DNA of 64,000 bases from Emiliania huxleyi CCMP1516 (taxonomy: Eukaryota > Haptophyta > Isochrysidales > Noelaerhabdaceae). This document shows, in pieces, positions 41,126-51,355 of this stretch. Numbering within the stretch: position 1 is the stretch's first letter; each line of letters opens with the position of its first letter. Below the pieces are notes generated by a model that saw nothing but the letters and a program-made list of their open reading frames with translations, was not told the DNA's origin and did not search any database. The DNA lies in contig NW_005196021.1 of assembly GCF_000372725.1 (NCBI RefSeq), positions 278,351 through 342,350 of the forward strand, in the 5' to 3' direction. The position numbers and the translations under genes were made by a program.

Positions 41126-42424
41126 ATGTCCATCCTGGCGACCCTGCACTCCAGCTCCAGCGCCCCCAACGAGGCCGTGGCGAACCTCTTTGCGGACAAC
41201 TCAACGTCGGGCGACACCTCAAAGCCGGCGTCACCATCTCGCAAACGCCGGCGCAGCAAGTCGCCTGCAGCAGTAGAGGCGGCGGCGGCGGCGCGGACGG
41301 CAGCCGCGGCTGCCGCGATGCTCGGAGTGAAGTCAGACCCATTGGCCGCCAGCAAGGCGCTCCTTCGCGCCCGCAACGCCGCCGCGCCGGCGCCTGCGCC
41401 GGCGCCGCCATCTGCGGCATCGCGTGCGGCGCAAAAGGCGCCGAAGAAGAGCGAAGAGGCGGGCGCGGAAGCTGCGGAGCGGGCGGGCGACGATCCGGAT
41501 CGGCTGGCGAGGACCGTCTTCGTCGGCAACCTGCCTCCGGACACGTCGCGCAAGGCGGTCGCGAAGCACTTTGGAGCCTTTGGCCGCGTCGAGTCGGTCC
41601 GCATCCGCTCGGTCGCGTCTGCAAACCTCAAGCTGGAGCAGCGCGCGGCGGTCATCAAGAAGGCGGTCAACACGGCGGTGCGCGACGCGGTCAACGCCTA
41701 CGTCGTCTTTGCCGACGCCGCGCCCGTCGAGGCGGCCGTCGCCACCAACGCCCAGCTCGCCTTTGGCCGCCACCTGCGCGTAGACCGGGCGGCGCCGCCG
41801 TCGGGCGGCGCGACGAGCGGCGCGGCGGGTGCGGAGGGAGGGGTCGGCGCGACGGGAGCGACGACGCACAAGCGGAGCGTCTTCCTCGGCAACCTCCCCT
41901 TCGACCTGCAGGAGGAGGCCGTGTGGGAGGCATTCTCTTCCCTCGGCTCCGTCGAGGCGGTCCGCCTGATCCGCGACCCGCAGACGCAGCAGGGCAAGGG
42001 CTTCGGCTACGTCACCTTCGCAGACAAGGTTGGCGTCGAGGCTGCGCTCGCGCGGCACGAGACGACGCTCGCAGGACGAACCATCCGCGTGCAGCGCTGC
42101 AAGAGCGCGGCGGCGGCGGCGAGCGCCGCGCAGCGAGCGGCCAAGGGCGGCCGGGGCGGCGGCGGCGGCGGCGTGGATTGGAAGAACAAGCAAGCGGCGG
42201 CACTGCGGCTCCAGCACAAGATCGCGGCGGGCGCCAAGGCGAAGGCGCGCGCCAAGGGCGGCATCGGCAAGCAGCGAAAGGGCGGCGCGTCGAAGAAGGG
42301 CAAGGCGGGCGAGGCAAACAAGAAGGGCGTCAAGGCGAAGGCGCGCGGCCAGACGGCGAGCCTGGCGCCGTCGCAGCTGGCACAGATTAAGGCGCGGAAG
42401 AGGACGGCCGCCAAGAGCAAGTGA
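41126..42424 (+). CDS. NOP12: RBM34/Nop12-type nucleolar RNA-binding protein
   Basis: A single exon of 432 residues with two RRM domains in the RBM34/Nop12 arrangement. RRM1 is at about 128-230 (TVFVGNLPPDTSRKAVAKHF; VRIRSVASANLKLEQRAAVI; NAYVVFAD), with the long insertion between beta-2 and beta-3 typical of this family. RRM2 is at about 252-330 (RSVFLGNLPFDLQEEAVWEA; GKGFGYVTF as RNP1). A basic Lys/Gly/Ala tail (GKQRKGGASKKGKAGEANKK) is typical of nucleolar proteins. The family functions in large-subunit rRNA maturation. The Ala-rich N-terminus contains an SPSRKRRRSKS nuclear signal. The length fits the family. Confidence 0.93.
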   Translation: MSILATLHSSSSAPNEAVANLFADNSTSGDTSKPASPSRKRRRSKSPAAVEAAAAARTAAAAAAMLGVKSDPLAASKALLRARNAAAPAPAPAPPSAASRAAQKAPKKSEEAGAEAAERAGDDPDRLARTVFVGNLPPDTSRKAVAKHFGAFGRVESVRIRSVASANLKLEQRAAVIKKAVNTAVRDAVNAYVVFADAAPVEAAVATNAQLAFGRHLRVDRAAPPSGGATSGAAGAEGGVGATGATTHKRSVFLGNLPFDLQEEAVWEAFSSLGSVEAVRLIRDPQTQQGKGFGYVTFADKVGVEAALARHETTLAGRTIRVQRCKSAAAAASAAQRAAKGGRGGGGGGVDWKNKQAAALRLQHKIAAGAKAKARAKGGIGKQRKGGASKKGKAGEANKKGVKAKARGQTASLAPSQLAQIKARKRTAAKSK

Positions 42425-43723
42425 CCGGGCTTGCTGTTCCCCACACTGTTAGCTTCTAATTGAGTTGTCACTACAAATTCTCGCGCAGAGTGCGTGACGA
42501 CGACGTCGACGAGAGGACGCGTTGTCAACCAACGGGCCGTTGTGACGCGAGAGACAGAGAGTCGCGAAGAGCCCCGCGCGCGGCCGCGCGAGATCGGCAT
42601 GACTGGTGTTTTGGACACATGGACATTTTGTCCATGTGTCCATCCATGTCCAACTGCATGTGCATATGTGCATGTCCAAGTTTGACTTGTGAGCATGTGA
42701 GATGTGAGACATCGACGCAGGGACGCGCATCCCTTCCCTCACCCAATACTCCCCCACCACTGGGAATGGGACACCGCCAACAGAACCACGCCCAGCGTGC
42801 TCCAGCAGCGCAACCTTTCATGCCACCTCGCGGTCGTCCCACTCTCGTAGTTCTCTCTCCTGTCGCTTCATCCTCGCTGTCGCGTCGCTCTTCTCTGCCT
42901 CGTTCTGCGATGCACGCCGCCCTGACCCGCCGCCGCCGCCTGCCGATCCCCCTCCCTTGCTCTCGCGGCTTCTCCCGCCTCTCGGCGCAACTCCGCCCTC
43001 CTCGCGGCGTATTTTGGCCCCTCGAGTTTATTGCTCTACGTGCTGTGTGGCCGCGCGCCTCTTCTTTCCCGCGTGACTCATCATTCGTCAGCAACTATTA
43101 TACGGCCGAACAAGCACTAGTACGAGCAGAGGCAGAACCGCAGGCGCGGGCTGGTACCGCCATGACGCAGCCCTTGTACGGGCCGCCCGCCGGATCCGTC
43201 ATGACACAGCCCTTGTACCTGCCGGCGAACCCCATGATGTCGTATGCTGCAGCAAACTCGCCTGCGCTGCTGCTCTCTGATGACCCGACCGTGGCAAATG
43301 TGAGGACCGTCTGCTCAGCCTCTGCTGCCCTGGTCGTCCATATGTGCCCGGGGGAGAATGATTGCAACCCCAATCAAATCGAGATTGGCGACACGGCGAG
43401 ATAGACCGCAGCGAAGATTCAGCACCTCCAGCGTAGAGGCACTGCACGCGCATCATCGTCGAATAGGTGAACATGGATGTTTGCCTCGAAAACCTATCGT
43501 TTCGCCCCAGAGCTTGTTGGCACGACAATCCAAGCGATCTTAGCGCGACGTCATGCGTGCCTGCAGAACCTGTCCACGCTCAACTCCTGAAGGACTCGCA
43601 GATGGTCGTCTTTCTCCAGGATACTAGCGCGCCCAGGAGGGGGAGGGCGGGCCAAATCGCATTCCCTGATAGACTGGCCGAGCCGAGGGACTCACGCCAG
43701 CCTACGCCGGCTCGATCCAGGCC
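42425..43723. other. intergenic or unresolved 5' exons of the next gene
   Basis: A long plus-strand frame (42460-43404) is open, but its composition is poor and no domain is seen. It includes MTQPLYGPPAGSVMTQPLYL repeats. It may hold upstream exons of the secreted protein that follows. A 12-bp-arm hairpin lies at 42613-42641. Confidence 0.4.
42613..42641. repeat. perfect short hairpin
   Basis: GGACACATGGAC and its exact complement GTCCATGTGTCC around ATTTT, about 190 nt after the NOP12-like stop codon. A possible RNA 3'-end structure. Confidence 0.8.
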
Positions 43724-45245
43724 ATGACTTCAGCACTGACGCCCGAGAACTTTGTCGGACTGCTCGAGTATCAGAGCTTCAAGGAAATCGACGGCTCCGG
43801 CGCCTCCTTTGCCCTCGAGGCGTCGGAGCACTGCGTCAACCAGACCAGCTGCGGCGTGATCAGACTAACCAACGACTTGCCCCTGGGCCAGCTGCCGGTG
43901 GCCGCTTGCATCCACTAGATAGTGTATCGTCAACGGCTCAGCACTGTAGCACGCCCTCCGCAGGTGGCAATCGACAGCTTCCGCACCGTTGCCGGCACTC
44001 TTGCGGGCAATCCCGATCAGGGACCGGACATACCCCTCGACTGCACCGATTACAAGAAGTGCTCAAGGTGTCTGGTCACGATCTCTAGCGTCGCGCGCGC
44101 AGAGGCGCCCTATCAGCGACTTATCAGCGGCTCGAGCAAGACAGCGCTCGAACACCAGCTCTTCTACGTTGGCGCCCGAACTGGCAGCGCAGACGTAGAG
44201 ATTGACGACGAGATGTGCTACCCAGGCATTACCGGAGGAGCTGCAGGCTTCACGGTCGCTGCGGTGAACGTCAGTTCCGTCGACGCCTTCGTTGGCGTCG
44301 AACAGGACCCGCATCTGCATTTTGCGCACGGCGGACGCGCCGATTTCAGGGGCCGGCACGGCCAAATCTACACCTTCTTCTCGGCGCCCGGCCTCGCCGT
44401 CAATCTCAAGACGGAGAATGCGACCTTCCCGCTCGACCGGAAGCTGGACGGCAGTGCGCCGCTCATCGTGCACGGGAGCTTTGTGACCGAGATGCACCTG
44501 GTGGCCCTCGTGGGTGGCTCCAAGCGCAAGTGGGCCAACGTCTCCTTTTGGGCGTCGAGTCTGGGGGAGAATAACTGGGGATGGGACGTGGTGACCGGGA
44601 CCTGCGGCGGACACCGCTTTAAGCTGGGTAAGGGCGGGCAGAAGGGCTGCGAGCAGCTCATGATCAAGGTCGACATGTCGCGCGCGTCCTTCACCGCCGG
44701 CAATCTGACCGTCGAGGTCGCCGGCGCGCCGACTCAGGCACGCAAGGGCCCCGAGCACCGCCTAGATGTCAGCTTCACGCTGCGCGGCGACTATGTGCAG
44801 CGGAATCTGCCTCATGGCGACTACTTGCTGACAGCGCGGCCTCTGCCGTCCCGCGCGGAGTCGAACGCTCGCGCGAGCTCCTGTAGGCATCTTTGGCCAG
44901 TCCTTCTCCTCCCCGGAGCCGAGAAACGGCAAGACTGACGTCTACCCCGACGACGGCGAGTTCACCACGTCCGCGATGGGCGAGGGCGCAATCGAGGGCC
45001 AGGCCTCATTCTACGAGGTGCCGTCCCCTGCCCCCACGCCGGTCCGGAGAAGGCGGCCTGTGCGGCGGGAGAAGAGCTCACTCACGCCGGCTTCTCCTCC
45101 CACTCAGGTCCCCGGTCCGTTCGAGATCGACTTTCTGTTTTCGCGCTTCCACGCCAAGCCTAACCTTCCCTCGCAGACGCCGTCGACGCCGCTTCCCGTT
45201 CCCGTTGGCACCGCCTCCGCCTCGAGCGGGGCGCCGTGGGTGTAA
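43724..45245 (+). CDS. secreted protein with vWD-like segment, 5' end uncertain
   Basis: Exons 43724-43897, 43964-44816, 44887-45017 and 45108-45245. It contains Cys-bearing N-terminal segments (EHCVNQTSCGVIRLTNDLP; DCTDYKKCSRCLVTISSVAR). The core is DPHLHFAHGGRADFRGRHGQ, IYTFFSAPGLAVNLKTEN, HGSFVTEMHLVALVGG, NWGWDVVTGTCGGHRFKLG, and, after the GC-AG intron 44817-44886, GIFGQSFSSPEPRNGKTDVY and EGQASFYEV/PGPFEIDFLFSRF. The DPH-hF-GGRxDFRGxxG..Y start resembles von Willebrand type D-like domains in matrix proteins. Frame continuity across all three introns is good. The true start and signal peptide are probably in an upstream exon. Confidence 0.65.
44817..44886 (+). other. 70-nt GC-AG intron
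   Basis: LPHG/IFGQSF join. Starts GCGACTACTTG and ends GAGCTCCTGTAG, with no known filler. Confidence 0.65.
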
Positions 45246-45357
45246 ACACATGTAGTACAGGGCACTCAAAAAGAATTCTTTTTCCGCCATCTGAGCCGAG
45301 CGCAGCGCGGACTCGTTCCTGTTCATAGCCTAAACATAGCTGCGCGGCACACTTGTC

Positions 45358-45492
45358 ACTTGGAGCACTTGGAGTGCAGTCATTAACCGCACATCCAGGG
45401 CCAGGGAGCTCAGAAGCGCACCCAGCGGGCCGGATGATTGGCATCGGGTTACGGGCAGGAGAGCCCTAGCCCAGGGGGTGCGCGTTCGCAGG
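45358..45492 (+). repeat. dispersed repeat, copy 2 (3'-truncated)
   Basis: First 135 bp of the family, ending at GCGCGTTCGCAGG, 56 bp upstream of the gamma-glutamyl phosphate reductase start codon, same orientation as copies 1 and 3. Confidence 0.9.
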
Positions 45493-45547
45493 CAAACCAA
45501 ACTATTTTTTTGGAGTCACTCTTTGCCAGCTCTTCGCTTGCGGCTGA

Positions 45548-47186
45548 ATGAGCTCTAGCAACCAAGGCTCGCGACTCGACGCGGTCGCGTCGGACGCGCG
45601 GCGCGCCGCCCTGACCATGGGTGGGCTCGACGCGGCGGCGCGTGACACGGCGCTCGCTGCCGTCCGAAAGCAGCTCGAGAACCAGCGCGCCGTCATCGAG
45701 GCCGCGAACGCGCTCGACATCGCGGCGGCCACAAAGGCGCAGCTAGACGCGCCGCTGCTGCGCCGGCTGGAGGTGCGCGGCAAGAAGTTTGACGCGATGC
45801 TTGCGAAGCTCGACGAGGTGCGCGCCGTCGCCGACCCGGTCGGTGCGGTGCAACTCGCGACGCGGCTCGACGACGGCCTCGACCTCTACCGGGTGGCGTG
45901 CCCGATCGGCGTGGTGGCCGTCATCTTCGAGTCGCGCCCGGACGCGGCGGTCCAGATCTCGGCGCTCGCGATCAAGTCGGCGAACGCGCTCATCCTCAAG
46001 GGCGGCAAGGAGGCGGCCCACACCAACGCCGCGATAGTGTCCGCCATCCAAGCCGGCCTGGCCGCTGCCGAGGCCGAGTCGGGTCGCTCCGCCGAGGCGG
46101 ACGGCGGAGGCGCGGTGCCGAGCGCGGCGGTGCAGCTCGTCGCCTCGCGCGACGAGGTCTCTGCGCTGCTCGGGATGCACGGCAAGGTCGACCTCATCGT
46201 GCCTCGCGGCTCGAACGCTCTCGTGTCACACATCATCAACAACACGAGGAGCTAGTGGGTGGGGGAGGTGGGGGGGAGAGGGAGGTGATGCTTCACTCAC
46301 AACGAGCGATGAGTACTTGATAGGATCCCGGTCCTCGGCCACGCCGACGGCATCTGCGCCGTCTACCTCGACGCTACCGCAGATGAGGCTCCGCTCCAGA
46401 CACTTCCGAGACACCTCCTGGACACTTCCGAGACACCTCCTCTAGACACCTCCTAGACACCCCCTGGACACGCTCCTAGACACCTCGAGGGCGGCGCCAC
46501 CGGCAGACGAGGCGCCGCCTGCACATGCTCTCTCGGGCACCCTCTTCGGACCTTCCCGCACCCTTCCCGCACCCTTCCCGCACCCTTCCCGCACCCTTCC
46601 CGCACCCTTCCCGCACCCTTCCCGCACCCTTCTCCGAGCCGTTGGCACAGGCGACTGCGCGGCGCGTCGTGCTCGACGCCAAGACGGACTACCCCGTCGC
46701 GTGCAACGCGGCAGAGACGCTGCTGCTGCACGCCTCGCTCCTCTCCTCGCCCACGTGGAGGGGGGTGGCGCAGGAGCTGATCGCCGCAGGCGCGAGGCGG
46801 CGGCGGGGGCGGCGCACACACCCCTCACGCCCCTCGCACGCCTCTCTCACGCCTCTCTCGCACCTCTCTCTCACCCCTCTCTCTCACACCTCTCTCTCAC
46901 CCCTCTCTCGCACCTCTCTCACACCCCTCTCTCTCACACCTCTCTCACACCTCTCACACACCCCTCTCACACCCCCCTCACACACCCCTCCCGCACCTCT
47001 GCCGACGCCGAAGCCAAAGAGCGACTTGCCCCCGCGGCTGGCCACCCGCAGGCGTCACCCTCAAGTGCGACACGAGGTCGAGCGAGGCTCTCGCCGCTGC
47101 GGGGCTGCCGGCGGGCGGAGTCGTCAGAGCGAGCGAGGTGCTTCCCGCCCGCCTTTGCGGCGGAGGGTGCGAGACCTCCGCGCACC

Positions 47187-47221
<35 letters not shown>

Positions 47222-47594
47222 GACGCTCTTGAGGCTGCGTGCGGCGGCGCGCCAGGCGTCGACTCGGTTCGCCGACGGGCAGCGGTACGGCTTTGGGGCC
47301 GAGGTTGGCGTCTCGACCAACCGGATCCACTCTCGCGGCCCGATGGGCGTGGAGGGGCTGCTCATCTACAAGTACCTCCTGCTCGGCGGGGGCCACGTCG
47401 CCGCAGACTACAGCGCCGGACGCGCGCACTTCCGCCACACGCCGCTCCCGCGCGCGCTGCCGCCGCCGCTCGCCGCCTCGGGGCCCCCGCCCTCGGACAA
47501 GGGAGGGGCCGCGCTGCGAGCGCCGCTCCTCGCGGCGGCGGCCGCGTGCGGCTTCGCGTGCGGCGTGTTCGTCGCGCGCGCCGCCGCCCGCTGA
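45548..47594 (+). CDS. proA: gamma-glutamyl phosphate reductase (glutamate-5-semialdehyde dehydrogenase)
   Basis: Second step of proline synthesis, NADPH-dependent reduction of gamma-glutamyl phosphate. Exons 45548-46248, 46324-46387, 46651-46789, 47052 to about 47130, and about 47250-47594. Family blocks: [98 protein letters not shown] (catalytic Cys), [20 protein letters not shown] and [16 protein letters not shown]. About 70 residues that normally precede ASTRFADG are missing; a 32-C run (47188-47219) sits at that point, so collapse of the assembly is likely. Introns 46388-46650 and 46790-47051 are GC-AG. An unusual C-terminal extension ends in a hydrophobic helix ([20 protein letters not shown]). 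No glutamate-kinase domain is present, so this is the stand-alone form. Confidence 0.9.
46249..46323 (+). other. 75-nt intron with non-canonical 5' end
   Basis: Frame and family alignment ([13 protein letters not shown]) require a junction ACGAG/GAGCTAG ... TTGATAG/GATCC. The intron would start GA. No GT or GC donor gives the right frame nearby. Confidence 0.5.
46388..46650 (+). mobile_element. expanded introner, family 2 plus CGCACCCTTCC array
   Basis: A 263-nt GC-AG intron. The first part is degenerate TAGACACCTCC / GAGACACTTCC units, the second about eight copies of CGCACCCTTCC. Splicing gives [20 protein letters not shown]. Confidence 0.75.
46790..47051 (+). other. GC-AG intron with CTCTCTCACAC repeats
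   Basis: 262 nt, mostly CACACCTCTCTCTCACCCC-type repeat; joins ELIAAG to VTLKCDTRS. Confidence 0.7.
47188..47219 (+). repeat. poly-C run (32 nt)
   Basis: Homopolymer within the reductase gene, exactly where about 70 conserved residues are missing. It may mark a mis-assembled or collapsed segment. Confidence 0.9.
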
Positions 47595-49069
47595 TGGGAA
47601 GTGCTAGGGCGGAGGAGCGGCGGCGTGCCGCGCCAGGGACGCGGGCGCGGGTAGCCTCGCCAGGTCTGCTCGGAGCCATGGTGACCATCGGATCTCGAGT
47701 GCATGGTTCCGAGCAAACTGACGCACCGAGAGGCTACAGCAGAGCCGTAGTCTCCCACAGAGGGGTGCGCGTGCCCCGCGTGGCCTCAAAGCATGGGGGG
47801 AGAGACCCAACAACGTGCACACTATAGACCGCGGGACAACGTGATGCGGTTTTTGCGCCATATCAATAACGATTTAAGATTTTGAATTTTAAGTTGTTAG
47901 TTGTCACAAAACAAACCTCTGTGCCTCCTAGTAGCTAGTTGTCTCTTGGAGCACTTGGAGTGCAGTCATCAACCGCACATCCAGGGCCGGGGAGCTAAGA
48001 AGCGCACCCAGCGGGCCGGATGATTGGCATCGGGTTACGGGCTAGAGAGCCCTAGCCCCGGGGGTGCGCGTTCGCAGGGCCATAACACGGGTCTCCGAGG
48101 GATGGTTCCGTGTACCGGGTTTCCCCTTAACTGCAGAACGCACCCTCTACTCGGAGCTAGTGGACACGACACTAACTACTTATACGAGAATACATACCGC
48201 CCCCACGCAACTACTCGAAGATAATACGAGAATACGCAGCTGCGAGACGCCTATAAAGAAACAGCGAGGTAAAGTTCGGCGGCTATGATAAACCGAAAGT
48301 TGTCGTAAAACGCGGGCGAAAGCAAAGCAGAGGGCGGGCGCTTTCTGCCGCAGCGATGCCCGCAGCCTGTCGAGCAGCTTCCGCGGCGCACATGCGCCGC
48401 GGGGTTGAACGACAGCCGCGCCTCTCGAGCCACCCGTGCCACGCGCGGCGACGCGCACCCTGCGCGCACTGGCAGTACTGCACCAGCCAGCACGGCGTGG
48501 AGCAATGCATCCAGGGCATTGTGTTGGGCGCCAGCCAGCATGCCTCAGCACAGAGCAAGAGCGCATGCTGCGCACCCTGGCGCAGCACCAGCTCGCCTCC
48601 AATCAGGCACTCTCACCACTGCACAGCCGCCCACGAGCGCCCGCAGCTGCACTGCTCAACGCTCAAGCTCAGGAGCCTCCCCTTGTTGTCGCAGCTTTGT
48701 GCAGTGCAGCGTGCGAGCAGCGCAGCGCCAGGCAGACCCGTGGCACGCCCGGGCGGCTGTGGGACGGAGGCCCGCCGAGCGAGTGCGAGCTGCATCGGCG
48801 GCCATGTCTCCCGCAGCCAAACACACGTCATATCTTCCAGCTCTAAGGGGCCCACACCCGCGAGCATTCCGCAGGTCTCGATACTCGAAACAAAGAAAAT
48901 AAAAGAAATTTATCGAGGGAAGGCCGGCACACGGACACGCCGCGCACAGTCCACACACAGGGATTAAATAATAAAGAAAACCGGTGTTTCTTTTTCTGAG
49001 CCGGCATACACAGTGCGATCTTGGCTCCCACCCGTGCACGGATCGCACGCCCGGCGCATATATGTATAT
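47595..49069. other. intergenic; holds dispersed repeat copy 3
   Basis: The AT-rich patch 47860-47930 and the repeat at 47944-48173 are the only features seen. Longer frames between 48200 and 48970 lack domain support. Confidence 0.5.
47944..48173 (+). repeat. dispersed repeat, copy 3 (full length)
   Basis: About 230 bp, over 90 percent identical by eye to copy 1 but lacking its short AAAGGGCCTTAAAGTAAA stretch. It ends near GCTAGTGGACACGACACT. Confidence 0.9.
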
Positions 49070-49996
49070 ATGCTCGCCGTTGTCGTCGCCGCCGCCGGCT
49101 TCGCCGCCCGCGCTCGAACGCTAACACCAGAATCGTCGCGCTGGCCGCAGCCGCACACGTTGGCACGCCGGCGGCAGCTGCAGGTCGCAATGCTGGAGGA
49201 GGAGGCGGGACCTTCCCTACCGTCCATTCCCACGGTGCTGTACACCGCTCTCGGTGCGACGGCGGTGTACGGGCTGTCGGAGAAGGTGCCACGCCTCCTC
49301 TCCGACGGGCCGAGCGAGGCTCTCGCCCCGCTGGCGCTCGACGTCTTCTTCTTTGGCTTTGCGTGCGTCTCGCTCGCCAAAGGGATGGGCCTGATCGGTA
49401 AGATCGACTACGCGGCCCTCGACGGCCGAGACGTCGGCTCTCTCGCCAAGGAGGCGGGCGCCTGGGCCGCGGCGGGCGAGGTGCCGACCCAGTCGCCGGA
49501 CGGCTTTGAGGTGGCGACGTTTGCGGGAGGCTGCTTCTGGGGCACCGAGCTGCACTTCCAGCGCATCCCGGGCGTCGTCGCGACCTGCGTTGGCTACACG
49601 CAGGGCGGCGTTCCGGCGCCCACCTACGAGCAAGTGTGCTCTGGCACGACGGGCCACACCGAGGCGCTGCAGCTGCTCTTTGACCCGTCCGAGTGCAGCT
49701 ACGAGAGCCTCTGCGCCAAGCTCCTCTCGACGGTCGACCCGACGGCGCGCAACCGCGTCGGCAACGACCGCGGCACGCAGTACCGCCACGGCATCTACTC
49801 GCACACGCCCGAGCAGGCCGAGGCGGCGAGGCGGGCGCTCGAGCTCGAGCAGGCGAAACAGTCTGCGCCGGTGGTGACGGAGATGCTGCCGGCGCGGGTC
49901 TTCTACCCCGCAGAGAACTACCACCAGCGCTACCTGCAGAAGGGCGGCCAAAACGCGGCGAAGAACGCGCCGGAGAAGGTGCGGTGTTACGGGTGA
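49070..49996 (+). CDS. msrA: peptide methionine sulfoxide reductase A, probably plastid-targeted
   Basis: Reduces S-methionine sulfoxide in proteins. The start is at the Met of MLAVVVAAAGFAARARTLTP (signal plus transit-like leader); an in-frame Met 19 codons upstream is possible. A hydrophobic extra region (TVLYTALGATAVYGLSEKV, ALDVFFFGFACVSLAKGMGL) precedes the catalytic domain: FAGGCFWGTELHFQRIPGVV with the catalytic Cys, GYTQGGVPAPTYEQVCSGTT, GHTEALQLLFDPSECSYESL, GNDRGTQYRHGIY, FYPAENYHQRYLQKGGQNA and a C-terminal KVRCYG with the resolving Cys. The domain is complete. The two N-terminal helices suggest membrane attachment in the plastid, which is inference. Confidence 0.95.
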   Translation: MLAVVVAAAGFAARARTLTPESSRWPQPHTLARRRQLQVAMLEEEAGPSLPSIPTVLYTALGATAVYGLSEKVPRLLSDGPSEALAPLALDVFFFGFACVSLAKGMGLIGKIDYAALDGRDVGSLAKEAGAWAAAGEVPTQSPDGFEVATFAGGCFWGTELHFQRIPGVVATCVGYTQGGVPAPTYEQVCSGTTGHTEALQLLFDPSECSYESLCAKLLSTVDPTARNRVGNDRGTQYRHGIYSHTPEQAEAARRALELEQAKQSAPVVTEMLPARVFYPAENYHQRYLQKGGQNAAKNAPEKVRCYG

Positions 49997-50129
49997 GCGC
50001 TCGCACGTCACGCTGGGCTTGGATGTAAAAAGAAAGAAAACAGACGGCCCAAAGGAGGGAGGGGAGGGATTGCCTTCGCGCGCATTCGATTTTTGTTTCC
50101 TTTTGTCCGCATCCCGGCGGCCGCATCCC

Positions 50130-51095
50130 ATGCTCTTCGCTCGCTCTTTCTCCAGGCGGCCAAGCCTGGCAGGCCACAGCGCCACGATGGCATCCAATAC
50201 GCCAAAGCGCGACGTCCCTGCGCCAGAGTGGAAGGCTGACGTGCCTGCTTGGGAGAGGTGTGTGGGTCACACATCGAAACACCATTGCACAAGATTCACA
50301 TCCGTGCTCCTGCGATAGGCTCGTATCCCTCGTGACGACGCCCGGCACAGGGCAGGTTCGCCTCTGCTACTTGCTTCGGTCTCACTATGGCCCGCTGATC
50401 GGATCGCTCCCACGCCGCGCAGGTGCGCCGAGGCCTCAAGCCGGGCGAGCGGCGCAGCTGGAGCGACCCGCAGCTGTGGACCCATGTCGCCAAGAGATAG
50501 ATGGGCAACGCCCAGCTCGCAGCGCCACACCCACAGGCGGACCGGTGGAGTCTCGTCGCCGAGAGATGGCCACCGGACGCATCATTTTGGCGGACGATAG
50601 CACGGAGGTAGGTAGAGCACGGCGGGCGATAGCACGGAGGCACCTCATCCAGGACAGCAACTGTGATAGGTGGCTTTTGTGCCTGGCATCCTCGTCGCGG
50701 CGACCCGCGCCGCGCCGCTGCCGGAGCTGGTCGCAATACAGAGCGCCGTGCTCTCGCTCTCGCTGCTCTACCACTGGAACTACGAGCGACCCGGGCTGCT
50801 GGCGCAGGGTGAGGGGCTGAGCGCCAAGCTGCTCTTCCTGTACGGGGCGGCGCAGACGCTGCGCAGCCCCGACGCGGCGCTCCTCGCCGCAAACAGCGGC
50901 TGCTTCGCCCTCACCCTCGGCGCCTTTGTCGTCACCAACTTCGACAAGCGGCTGTACGAGCGGTGGCACCCGTGGGGGCTGCACGTCGTGCCCGGCGTCT
51001 GGTCGACGCTGGTGGCGCTGCACAACGCGCCGCTCCTCCCGGCGGCGCTGGTGCCAAGCGGCCCGCTCCTGAGCGTGCCCGGGATCTCCGCGTGA
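50130..51095 (+). CDS. small multi-pass membrane protein, unknown
   Basis: The first exon begins MLFARSFSRRPSLAGHSATM, a mitochondrial- or plastid-presequence-like Arg/Ser leader, then NTPKRDVPAPEWKADVPAWE. A GT-AG intron (50262-50422) leads to VRRGLKPGERRSWSDPQLWT. The next splice is unresolved, and a terminal exon from about 50669 reads VAFVPGILVAATRAAPLPEL, VAIQSAVLSLSLLYHWNYER, AKLLFLYGAAQTL, GCFALTLGAFVVTNFDKRLY and ERWHPWGLHVVPGVWSTLVA. At least four hydrophobic helices are seen. The WH-WGLHVVPGVW-ALHNAP block looks conserved, but I cannot name the family. Confidence 0.5.
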
Positions 51096-51355
51096 GGGGC
51101 GCGTTTTAGGAAAGCGGCGCGCAGCGCGGTGGCTGGCACTCGCAGCGCTTGGAGCGGTGCGAGGTAGGTGGGTGTGTTACTTCCTCTAGCAAGCTCACAA
51201 GATGCGAGTTTGGGGACAACGGTGCCACAAGATGCGAACTGAGGCCTCGGACGACTCACGGCACGCTCCCCATATCAGCCGAGAGCCCGAACCCGCTGGA
51301 GCAAACGTGCGAGTCGAGCAAAACTGCCTCAAACACAGCTGGCCGCGTTGTGCAT

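Noticed and set aside
42460-43404. 314-codon plus-strand frame between NOP12-like and secreted protein genes
   Set aside because: It includes hairpin and low-complexity sequence, has no signal peptide or domain, and its composition differs from accepted genes; mentioned only as possible unresolved 5' exons.
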